Assembly (NCBI GenBank): GCA_009695405.1
Contig: SIAZ01000151.1
Span: 1 to 9,011 of the forward strand
DNA: 9,011 nt
Direction: 5' to 3'
DNA from: Pedosphaera sp.
Lineage (GTDB): Bacteria; Verrucomicrobiota; Verrucomicrobiia; Limisphaerales; UBA9464
Shown here in pieces: positions 1-6,347 of this stretch (position 1 is the stretch's first letter; every line of letters starts with the position of its first letter). Under the pieces are notes generated by a model. It was not told the DNA's origin. It did no database searches and worked only from the letters and a program-made list of their open reading frames with translations. Position numbers and translations under genes: made by a program.

Positions 1-82
1 TTGGAAGAATGGCCGAGATCCGGTTAGCCCTGTCTGACAGCCACCGTGTGGAAGGTACCGGAAGGTGCAAATCCAAGACTCG

Positions 83-104
83 TACTGACGAATCTACTGA
101 CGAA
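83..104. repeat. 10-bp direct repeat, two copies
   Basis: TACTGACGAA occurs at 83-92 and again at 95-104, separated by two bases, giving a 12-bp period. The repeat is exact. Its role is unknown. It could be a tandem protein-binding site, since 12 bp is close to one helical turn, or part of an RNA structure. It could also be chance. Confidence 0.5.
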
Positions 105-130
105 CAGGGAATAAACGCGGTCTGGGAGAC

Positions 131-157
131 CAAAAACCCTCATTTTCCTCAGGAAAA
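131..157 (-). terminator. terminator-like hairpin on the minus strand
   Basis: A perfect 6-bp stem, TTTTCC (143-148) with GGAAAA (152-157), closes a 3-base loop. Read on the minus strand it is followed after six bases by a run of five T (132-136), so it resembles a rho-independent terminator for minus-strand transcription. The stem is AT-rich and the T-run is not directly adjacent, so it would be weak. It lies five bases beyond the CCA of the tRNA-like sequence, which is where a terminator of a small RNA gene would sit. Confidence 0.3.
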
Positions 158-162
158 CGCTA

Positions 163-248
163 TGGAGGCGAGGGTCGGAATCGAACTTTCGAGCAAAGGT
201 TACCATTGTATTGTGCGCATCGAGACTCCGTTTTTTATGGTGATCGCC
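163..248 (-). ncRNA. tRNA-like 3' end, degenerate or coincidental
   Basis: Read on the minus strand, the element ends in GTTCGATTC (a match to the conserved T-loop pattern), then a short C-rich segment, then CGCCTCCA with a terminal CCA. An AGGCGA sequence about 80 bases upstream can pair with the TCGCCT just before that CCA, as an acceptor stem would. Against a working tRNA, only two of five T-stem pairs form in the standard alignment, no normal anticodon arm is visible, and 86 nt would need a long variable arm. The 3' end also resembles that of tmRNA, but no tmRNA 5' domain or tag reading frame is found upstream. I rate it a possible remnant of a tRNA or tmRNA gene, or an unknown structured RNA. 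Confidence 0.2.
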
Positions 249-485
249 TTTCAATTAGTGCCCCTGCGACCGATGGTTTCTGCAATAAAATCAGGGAGAA
301 ACGAATCACTGGTGTGGTTACGGATAGGCGTGTCGGAGCCTTAAGTTTTTAATTAGTGCAGCCTCGAATTTCACTTTAGGTGATTGATTCTGTGAAGATT
401 TTGAGTCGGTGAGGTAAAAAAGTCGGCGAGTATTCGTAAAATTCCATTGTCTATTCGGGTGCTGAGGAAGAATACTTCCCGACTG

Positions 486-1106
486 ATGCAGTCAAATGAA
501 ACGTCGGTCCCTGACAGAGAAACTCCGTTTTTTCCTACCCCGAAGAAGGAGGCGCCGATTCTTGATTTTACTGGGACAGCCGTTCCAATCGGCCAAATGA
601 CCGAACGAACTGATTGGCCTCAGTGTTCTCTTGGTCTTTTTGTCAGCATTAATGGATTTGACGGTGTTGTGACCGACATCATCGGTCACTCCATCAAGGT
701 CATTGCTGCCGACAAAACCACTCAACGGTTTAATGCGCGTCGACTCCGGACATTATTTGCTCCACATGAGCGGACTAAGCCGGCTGCAATTCCCCAATCG
801 ACGCGCGTCGATGAAATCTCAAAGACCTCGATTTCTGAGGAGACGATCGTTGAAGAAAGCCGAGTTGTCCGCCCGGTAAGAGAACGAATTTTGGAGCCTG
901 ATTTTGTTGCGCCTCTGCGTCCCATTCGCCAATATGCGACTCAGCTTGATTTTCCGCAATGCGCCTTCGGCAAACATGTCGATATTAGAGGCTACTCTGG
1001 AGTGGTTGTGGAGATTGTGGACGGATCCCTTAAGGTTCAGACCAAGGAAGGGAATGTCCGCAGTTTTAATGGGGCTATGTTGCGTAAGATTTACGGGACA
1101 GTTTAA
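486..1106 (+). CDS. two-repeat beta-rich protein of unknown function
   Basis: This encodes a soluble protein of about 206 residues that I do not recognise as a named family. It has no signal peptide or membrane segment. Two related units are visible at residues ~40-91 and ~152-203. Both follow the pattern D-[WF]-P-Q-C, G-x-x-V-x-I-x-G-[FY]-x-G-V-V, I-x-[GD]-x-S-[IL]-K-V and R-x-F-N-x-x-x-L-R. The alternating hydrophobic and glycine spacing suggests a small beta-barrel of SH3 or KOW type, which is inference. A charged, Ser/Thr/Glu-rich linker of about 60 residues joins the units, and the first ~40 residues look disordered. I chose the ATG at 486. An in-frame TTG at 447 would add 13 residues. 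AGGA at 465-468 lies 17 bases before the ATG, too far for a good ribosome site, so the start is uncertain. The gene stands alone and converges with the minus-strand DUF1501 gene. Confidence 0.72.
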   Translation: MQSNETSVPDRETPFFPTPKKEAPILDFTGTAVPIGQMTERTDWPQCSLGLFVSINGFDGVVTDIIGHSIKVIAADKTTQRFNARRLRTLFAPHERTKPAAIPQSTRVDEISKTSISEETIVEESRVVRPVRERILEPDFVAPLRPIRQYATQLDFPQCAFGKHVDIRGYSGVVVEIVDGSLKVQTKEGNVRSFNGAMLRKIYGTV

Positions 1107-1256
1107 CTTTACCTAGATACAAATTTTGACGCAGATCCATTCAGCGGAGGTGGATTATCCCCTTGGGTTTGGTTAAAAAGAGTCTGTCACGGATCATATT
1201 ATCAAAGAGACGCTCCTCGCACTGGAAACTGGCTCTAGAAACGGTGGGCACTGCGA

Positions 1257-2633
1257 TTAACTGGAGATAAGTTCACGCATCGGTTGCCAACCGTCCACTA
1301 AGTACTGGGGTCGGCCCGTCAGATCGGGAAGTGTAATTTGATTTGGGTCGAGGCCGAGTTGGTGGTAAAGCGTTGCGAAGATTTCCCCAAAGTGGACACC
1401 GCGATCGGCGATTTCTCCACCCAATCGGTCTGTCGCACCGATTACTTGCCCCGTCTTCATTCCACCGCCGGCAAGTAGCGCGCAGCCAACTTGTGGCCAG
1501 TGATCGCGACCCGCGTCGGGGTTAATTTGAGGCGTCCGACCAAATTCGCCCCATGCAACCACAGCCACATCCTTGTCGAGTCCACGTTCATGAAGATCCT
1601 CAACCAGTGCACTCATGGCTTGATCGAAGAGAGGGAGATGGGTCAGGAGTTCACTGTGGTTGTTGCTGTGAAAATCCCAACGACCAAAGTTCAAAGTGAC
1701 GCAACGTGCGCCTGCTTCAACCAGTCGTCGAGCGATGAGAAAGTGTTCACAATTCCTCGGAGCGCCATCACCGTAATTTTTCGGATCCCCTTTTCCATAA
1801 CGCTCACGGACCGCGCTAGGTTCCTTGCTCAGGTCGAGGGCTTCCATGAGTTTACTCGAGGTCAGAATATTGAAAGCCTGTTGCTGAAATGAATCGAATC
1901 CTTCGACGACGCCACTTCGATCGAAGTCGCGCCGGAAGTTATCGAATCCCGATAAGAGAGCTTTGCGGTCGGCGAGTCGATCGAGAGTCACACCGTTGAG
2001 ACCCAAATCGTCCATACCTGGGCCATTGGGCCGGAAAGCCGAGTGAATAGGACCGAGAAATCCGGGATGACCAGGTGATCCGTAAGGGGGATGTCCTGCA
2101 GTGGGAGAAAGACCGACGAAGGGAGGAATGGTGGGATCGGTAGGGCCTTGTAATTTGGAAAGAGTGGCCCCTAGGGAGGGCCATCCGCCGGGCGGTTGTT
2201 TCGGAATGGGCCTGCCAGTATAGCAAATAAAGGAGTCGTGATCGCCCCCAGGTGATCCATACATCGTACGGATAGGAACCAGCTTATCCATAATCTTGGC
2301 GCAATGCGGCATATGTTCGGAGATCTGAATACCGGGAACATTCGTGCGAATAGGCCGATGAGGCCCACGTATCTCCAGTGGCGCGTCCATCTTTAAGTCG
2401 AACATATCCTGATGCGGCGGCGCACCGACCAAATAAATCATGATCACCGCTTTGTGCGACTTACGAATCCCGGCGAATTGTTCGGCCTTGATCAACTGCG
2501 GAAGCGAGAGGCCGCCAAAGGCGAGGCCGCCAATCTTTAAAAAATCGCGCCGCGTTACTCCGTCGCAAAGTCGGCCGCTTGACTCCCCAAAAATCTTTAG
2601 ACCTCCAAAAAACGGGTTAGGGTTAATCGACAT
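1257..2633 (-). CDS. DUF1501 family protein, Tat-exported, complete
   Basis: This is a 458-residue protein of the DUF1501 family (PF07394), related to the alkaline phosphatase/sulfatase superfold and abundant in Planctomycetes and Verrucomicrobia. Its biochemical role is not established. A twin-arginine signal is present at residues ~27-50 (TRRDFLKIG, then a hydrophobic stretch ending LIKAEQ). Family hallmarks follow: LVGAPPHQDMFDLK (~69-81), GGDHDSFICYTGR (~129-141), WDFHSN (~319-324), WGEFGRTP (361-368) and GRDHWP (375-380), with metal-binding-type Asp and His residues in place. Length matches the family. I chose the ATG at 2633 because the Tat motif then sits at a normal distance; a TTG at 2711 would add 26 residues unlike family N-termini. 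No Shine-Dalgarno sequence is visible. Family members usually sit beside a DUF1549/DUF1553 cytochrome-type gene, and none is present here. Export to the periplasm is inferred. Confidence 0.93.
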   Translation of the reverse strand: MSINPNPFFGGLKIFGESSGRLCDGVTRRDFLKIGGLAFGGLSLPQLIKAEQFAGIRKSHKAVIMIYLVGAPPHQDMFDLKMDAPLEIRGPHRPIRTNVPGIQISEHMPHCAKIMDKLVPIRTMYGSPGGDHDSFICYTGRPIPKQPPGGWPSLGATLSKLQGPTDPTIPPFVGLSPTAGHPPYGSPGHPGFLGPIHSAFRPNGPGMDDLGLNGVTLDRLADRKALLSGFDNFRRDFDRSGVVEGFDSFQQQAFNILTSSKLMEALDLSKEPSAVRERYGKGDPKNYGDGAPRNCEHFLIARRLVEAGARCVTLNFGRWDFHSNNHSELLTHLPLFDQAMSALVEDLHERGLDKDVAVVAWGEFGRTPQINPDAGRDHWPQVGCALLAGGGMKTGQVIGATDRLGGEIADRGVHFGEIFATLYHQLGLDPNQITLPDLTGRPQYLVDGWQPMRELISS

Positions 2634-2809
2634 AAGAAAGCAAGGAAAAGGGCTTTCTTGAACGTAGCCTTGTTCGAATAAAAAGCTCCTTAATTCTTTA
2701 AGGGCTGCCAAACTTGACCCCTTAGAATCAACTCCCCTGTCTCATCCGCCAGAAGATAGCAGAATGCTCGACCTCAGCGTCTTTTAGTCGTTCCTTTTGA
2801 AATCTATCC

Positions 2810-3685
2810 CTATTTTTTCAGCGAATGCAGCGCGACCGATACCGTTCCGACAGGAAGAAAAATAGGTGATAAAAATAAAGTGAGCACAGCGAAACTATAC
2901 TTTCCAAGAACGCCCGAATTAGAGGTGAGATGATGAAAAGTCTTTGGATATGAGCGAGGCATGAGTGAGGCAATCCAGAACTTATAAAATAAGTTCCATG
3001 ACCGCCTGAACCGCAGAGAGAATCCATCAGGCGACCGAGCGTCAACAGAACCTTTTTTTACCGAGGCGTCGGTGGCTTCGTTGGGCTTATAAATGAGCGT
3101 GTTGACTCGACCAATATTATCGTAGGACTCCGAGCTTTGGATCAGGTGGATGGAATCTGGGAATTCTAAATCAAGCCGAGCAGCTTCAGTCATCAAGAGA
3201 TATTCATCCGAGGCGATGGAGTTCTTAAGCAGTCGGTGGACGATGATAACATCAACTCCGGCGAGTTCGACGAAGTTGAAGATGCGGTGAAAGAGGGCAT
3301 CGCCACTGTGGACAACAAGCTTCAACCGAAGGGTGTTTATGTGGGAACAAGCTTGGCACGTGCAGGTTGTAGAACGTCTTAATTCATCCAACTTGTCGGC
3401 GAACGATTTGAAAAAAGTGATTAATTTTGATCCAGTAATTGGCTTAAAATCAGACCACGATTTTGAGCCGCTTTGCTTACGACCAAACATAAACACAGCG
3501 TCACCTTCTAGCTTGGCTACTTCCAGCGGCAATTCCATCTGGCCGATAATGGATTTTATGAGCTCAGTAATGATAACTTGGCTATGGGCGAGTGTCTTAG
3601 CATTGGCGGTCATGTAACGCATGTATCCACTAATGTCGGCGATAATGAGAATCACCGATTCAAGGGAGTCACTTGTTATTTCCAT
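2810..3685 (-). CDS. DUF2652 protein, class III nucleotidyl cyclase-like
   Basis: This 291-residue protein matches the DUF2652 pattern (PF10851), a branch related to class III adenylate/guanylate cyclases. The order is: beta-strand with IIADISGYMRYM (residues 14-25), AHSQVIITELIKSII (33-47), KLEGDAVFMFG (58-68), a cysteine cluster C-x-C-x2-C (108-113), LKLVVHSGDA (121-130) and VDVIIVHRLLKNSI (144-157). Asp17 and Asp62 occupy the places of the two metal-binding aspartates of class III cyclases, so catalysis is conceivable but unproven for this family. A basic region and a hydrophobic segment (~262-287, FAVLTLFLSPIFLPVGTVSVA) end the protein, suggesting membrane attachment. The start is the ATG at 3685; a TTG at 3739 would add 18 residues with no domain content. 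It lies between the four-helix-bundle gene and the DUF1501 gene on the same strand, with gaps of 135 and 176 bp, so co-transcription is uncertain. Confidence 0.85.
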   Translation of the reverse strand: MEITSDSLESVILIIADISGYMRYMTANAKTLAHSQVIITELIKSIIGQMELPLEVAKLEGDAVFMFGRKQSGSKSWSDFKPITGSKLITFFKSFADKLDELRRSTTCTCQACSHINTLRLKLVVHSGDALFHRIFNFVELAGVDVIIVHRLLKNSIASDEYLLMTEAARLDLEFPDSIHLIQSSESYDNIGRVNTLIYKPNEATDASVKKGSVDARSPDGFSLRFRRSWNLFYKFWIASLMPRSYPKTFHHLTSNSGVLGKYSFAVLTLFLSPIFLPVGTVSVALHSLKK

Positions 3686-3787
3686 AGTAGGAACGTGAGA
3701 TGTTCGAAAAAGACTCCTTGCATTGTTAGGCCGACGCAAGGAGGCACATCCGTAAAATAATCGTCTGAGATAAGAATTAGCCGAAGT

Positions 3788-3829
3788 GGAGCCGCTCTCT
3801 CGTTTAGAACGAAAACAAACCTAGGCTCC
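3788..3829. repeat. inverted repeat at the end of the four-helix-bundle gene
   Basis: GGAGCC (3788-3793) pairs with GGCTCC (3824-3829), and a shorter GTTT/AAAC pair lies inside the loop. On the minus strand the structure begins within the last codons of the upstream gene and runs past its TAG stop. No T-run follows on either side, so it is not a standard terminator. It could slow or attenuate read-through towards the cyclase-like gene. Confidence 0.3.
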
Positions 3830-4405
3830 GCCCGGTGGTCGAATTGGGCGAGTCGCTGCCGGGCGAGAAATAGGGCGCAGTGGATTAATCTGAGTTGCCG
3901 AGGAGGCAGTGGATCGTCCGCGATCCGAGGATTCCATCGGAGAGGGTAGAGGGCGTTGATCCTGTCGAAGGGGTGGTTCTGTTGATTCGAGATCCAAAGG
4001 AGGGTCCTCTGATACCGAACGACGATTAGGTGCGGGACCTTTTTCGATAGCTGCCACCCAAGCAGTCAATTGTTTAGAACACGATTCTGTTGAAGTCCGA
4101 ATGCGTTGAAGAATCTCGGTAGCCGGTTTGAAGCGTGGTCGGTCCCAAGTGATGGCTAGAAGAGAACGAATTTCCGTAGCAGCCTCGCGGGCAGCATCCA
4201 GATGATTGAGGAGTTGATGCGTGCCGAATCCCTCGAAACCAGCAGCAATATGAGAACCGACAGCGAGGACGTTGCGATCCAGTTGATTGCGGCATCCGGT
4301 TGGGATCGGGCAATTTGGAAACTCGATGAGATCGAGCACGTTGTTGTAGAGCGTGGCAGCCTCCTTCCAGGCGGGGAGTTCTTCGAAGTGTTGATAACGG
4401 GCCAT
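3821..4405 (-). CDS. four-helix-bundle protein (23S rRNA IVP-like) with Pro/Arg tail
   Basis: This is a 194-residue protein. The first ~120 residues match the four-helix-bundle family first noted in 23S rRNA intervening sequences (PF05635, TIGR02436). Visible family features are FEELPAWKEAATLYNNV (7-23), a QLDRNVLAVGSHIAAGFEGFG segment (41-61) in the place of the usual QLRRAAVSIPANIAEGFxR, HLDAAREAATEIRSLL (68-83) and a final helix at ~96-121. Family proteins are usually about 115-130 residues, so residues ~122-194, rich in Pro, Arg and Ser and probably disordered, are an extension. The molecular function is unknown; some members occur inside rRNA genes, but no rRNA is present here. Start is the ATG at 4405, with no Shine-Dalgarno sequence. 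It is divergent from the plus-strand gene at 4575 and first in a minus-strand series with the cyclase-like and DUF1501 genes. Confidence 0.85.
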   Translation of the reverse strand: MARYQHFEELPAWKEAATLYNNVLDLIEFPNCPIPTGCRNQLDRNVLAVGSHIAAGFEGFGTHQLLNHLDAAREAATEIRSLLAITWDRPRFKPATEILQRIRTSTESCSKQLTAWVAAIEKGPAPNRRSVSEDPPLDLESTEPPLRQDQRPLPSPMESSDRGRSTASSATQINPLRPISRPAATRPIRPPGGA

Positions 4406-4574
4406 GATTTTTTTGGTTAGAATAATAGTACGACCTTTGGGTCATTGACCATTTCAACACATTTTCTGACGACGTCGATGGGCGAGTGGCGCCCACCTTA
4501 GTTTTCACCTAAACTTACAGCTTTGGCCGATCTGTTTTCTCGCCTTCGAGAGCTTTTGGCTAAAGACTCCCTAC
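4406..4574. promoter_or_regulatory. divergent intergenic region with two palindromes
   Basis: This 169-bp stretch must hold promoters for both the minus-strand four-helix-bundle gene and the plus-strand gene at 4575. Two exact inverted repeats are visible: GGTCATTGACC (4440-4450, 5-bp arms around one base) and TGGGCG-agtgg-CGCCCA (4479-4495, 6-bp arms). A CGACGTCG palindrome lies just before the second. These could be operators for a dimeric repressor acting on both genes. AT-rich sequence at 4421-4430 could serve as a minus-strand -10 element, but no properly spaced -35 is clear. Confidence 0.35.
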
Positions 4575-6101
4575 GTGAGTAAATACTCTAAAAGTCGGGA
4601 GTGTCCCGCTATTGGGCACGCGATCACTTCAGTGGAATGTGCCGAAGGTCGCGGAAATCGTTTCGTCTGTCCCATCGACTGCGTCTTTAGTCCATTCGCA
4701 CCCGTGAATCGGGATCGATTCATAGAATTAAATGACAAGGTAGAATCTATTTTTAGAGAAGAAGTTCTTGAGGAAACCCGCAAAAATCCTCGGCTTAAAT
4801 TGGAGATGCAGACCGCTGCAGATAACCAAGATCCTTTTATTTTCAATCAGTGGAAGGATTGGATGACTCTTTTTAAGCGGGATTCCGACGGGTGCACTTT
4901 GATCGAGCGGTTAGAGAAACGGGGGTTTCCGAAAACCACAAACGACGAGCGATTACTCTTAAAGGCCAAGGCTCAAGCCCGCATGATCCTCGTTGAGATC
5001 GATACCAGAGTATCCTCCTTCGAGTTTGGCGGAGTTGACTTGTTAAACCCAGAACTCGGCGCGCAGCGGCTGAATTGGGGGATACCCCTCAAAGGCTTGC
5101 CCCGTTTCACGGTGGTGCTCGCTGCTGCCTATCCTTTGGGCGGAAAGCTTTATGTATTGGACGCGGCCATGTTCCTTATGGAACCAGCTACCATCGAACC
5201 GATTGAGTGGTTTACGACCCTTGTGCGCCATTTAGGAGGGCCTGATACCCTTCCAGAATTGCAGCCTTGGCTTGTGGAAAACCAAGTGCGATTGCGCGAC
5301 TGTATTGATGCTGTCAACAGCGAACGATCGCGACTTTTAGACCAGGCTTATATGCAAGCCAATCATTCGGCAGCTTATACACTGGAAATATCAGACGAGA
5401 AAATTTTGGCTCTAATTAGAGAGCGGATAGAATTTTCGGAGATCCCACTTAACGTTCGGGCAATGGCTAGTGGGTATGTTGCTGCTTTTACCTTTGATTG
5501 CCTTAAGAGTGAGTCGATAAATCGGCTAAAAGAGGATAAAATATCGGATGAAACTGAAGCATTAGATGAGACTGATTCGGATAACGAAGACGATAACTTT
5601 GGAATCCTCCTGATAGAAACTAAAGGAGTTCGTCTGGAAGCCGATGACCGCGATGATCTGTATAACCTGCAAGATTGCTTTGAGAAAATCCTGCAATCTC
5701 AAGCGAAGCTGATCCGGATGAGCGTAGAATTTGGGCCGAATGGTTTTGTTCCAGATGTAGCATTAGAGGACTTTTCTACCGTCCCTCCTTTGCCTTCGGG
5801 TCTGCTGCAAGGGGTTCCTTCAGAGCTCTTCGATATTCAAAATCTGCAAAGGTTTCTGCCAAATACTAGATTAGATAAAATCGTTTTAGAGCGAAACAGG
5901 ATTGGCCTGCATGCAGAATCTTTGCTGGCCTTAGAAGGGCGGACAGCTCCCGAGGCAGCGCTCGATCCGGTGTGGCGACCAAGATTGATCTGTTTAATGA
6001 AGAAATTGGTTCGCGATACAGAAGATGTGAATATAAGACATAGCTATTCGCGCAGTGTGGATTGGATGCTGACCGAACTAGGGTTGTCTGAACTCCTCTA
6101 A
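4575..6101 (+). CDS. 508-residue protein with N-terminal four-Cys motif, function unknown
   Basis: I do not recognise a named family for this protein. The N-terminus carries four cysteines, C10-x11-C22-x9-C32-x3-C36, in the context CPAIG, EC, VCPIDC and SPFAP, which looks like a small zinc-binding knuckle. The remainder is predicted mostly alpha-helical: charged helices at ~50-145, a hydrophobic beta-like core at ~165-205 (LPRFTVVLAAAYPLGGKLYVLDAAMF), helices at ~230-320, a strongly acidic linker at ~322-341, and a C-terminal mixed region ending in a helix (~491-508). There is no signal peptide or membrane span, so it is probably cytoplasmic. The GTG at 4575 is the start that keeps the Cys motif whole; no ATG lies upstream in frame and no ribosome site is evident. 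It is a single-gene unit. Coding potential is strong because the long frame is free of stops and its residue composition is normal. Confidence 0.8.
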   Translation: MSKYSKSRECPAIGHAITSVECAEGRGNRFVCPIDCVFSPFAPVNRDRFIELNDKVESIFREEVLEETRKNPRLKLEMQTAADNQDPFIFNQWKDWMTLFKRDSDGCTLIERLEKRGFPKTTNDERLLLKAKAQARMILVEIDTRVSSFEFGGVDLLNPELGAQRLNWGIPLKGLPRFTVVLAAAYPLGGKLYVLDAAMFLMEPATIEPIEWFTTLVRHLGGPDTLPELQPWLVENQVRLRDCIDAVNSERSRLLDQAYMQANHSAAYTLEISDEKILALIRERIEFSEIPLNVRAMASGYVAAFTFDCLKSESINRLKEDKISDETEALDETDSDNEDDNFGILLIETKGVRLEADDRDDLYNLQDCFEKILQSQAKLIRMSVEFGPNGFVPDVALEDFSTVPPLPSGLLQGVPSELFDIQNLQRFLPNTRLDKIVLERNRIGLHAESLLALEGRTAPEAALDPVWRPRLICLMKKLVRDTEDVNIRHSYSRSVDWMLTELGLSELL

Positions 6102-6347
6102 GAGTGGGGAGGCGAGATTTTGGAGGATCGCCTGAGCCCTCGACCTGACCTACCAGATTCCTTAATGCTTTCGGTGTTTGGGATATTTCGGAACAGGCAC
6201 AGATTTGAATTTTTTGAAGTTAACGTCTAAATCAGCTGCGCGGCGTTTTCGGGGAAAGCTTTTACGCTGGTTGTGGCACCGCCACGTTCATCTTGGTTTC
6301 GAGCATAAGAAGGTCTTTCCCTGCTGTAGCTGGTGAGCCCGTTACCA
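6102..6347. other. gap between convergent genes, with a small hairpin
   Basis: No gene is supported in this 246-bp stretch. A hairpin with a 6-bp stem, AGGCGA (6110-6115) and TCGCCT (6128-6133), lies nine bases after the stop of the plus-strand gene and could help end transcription, but no T-run follows. On the minus strand, directly after the hydrolase stop, short frames run to 6227 and to about 6262, but they are too short and featureless to call. Confidence 0.35.

Larger units (their letters stand above)
1..485. other. left-edge non-coding stretch
   Basis: No protein gene is supported here. The longest plus-strand reading frame (9-344) gives a 111-residue translation with no recognisable domain, signal peptide or biased composition, and the overlapping minus frame (24-254) is equally featureless. 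The stretch is not empty: it carries a 10-bp direct repeat (83-104), a perfect 6-bp hairpin near a T-run on the minus strand (131-157), and next to it a minus-strand sequence resembling the 3' end of a tRNA or tmRNA (163-248). A structured RNA or the worn remnant of one is possible, and so is plain intergenic DNA. The end of this stretch should also hold the promoter of the following plus-strand gene, but I see no convincing -35/-10 pair. Confidence 0.4.

Noticed and set aside
50..120. Resemblance to a riboswitch or group II intron segment (GGTGCAAATCC and neighbours)
   Set aside because: Only a single short box matches. The other conserved boxes of cobalamin or SAM riboswitches and an intron domain V are absent.
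9..344. Plus-strand frame of 111 residues at the left edge
   Set aside because: No recognisable domain or periodic structure, no ribosome site, and it covers the tRNA-like and hairpin sequences on the other strand. Best read as non-coding.
163..520. tmRNA gene on the minus strand
   Set aside because: The 3' end is similar, but no tmRNA 5' domain and no tag reading frame ending in Ala-Ala is found at the expected distance, and the T-stem does not pair.
1491..1892. Plus-strand frame of 133 residues
   Set aside because: Antisense shadow of the complete DUF1501 gene.
4074..4508. Minus-strand frame of 144 residues overlapping the four-helix-bundle gene
   Set aside because: A different frame over the same DNA; its Ser/Arg-rich translation lacks any family pattern while the overlapping frame is a clear family match.
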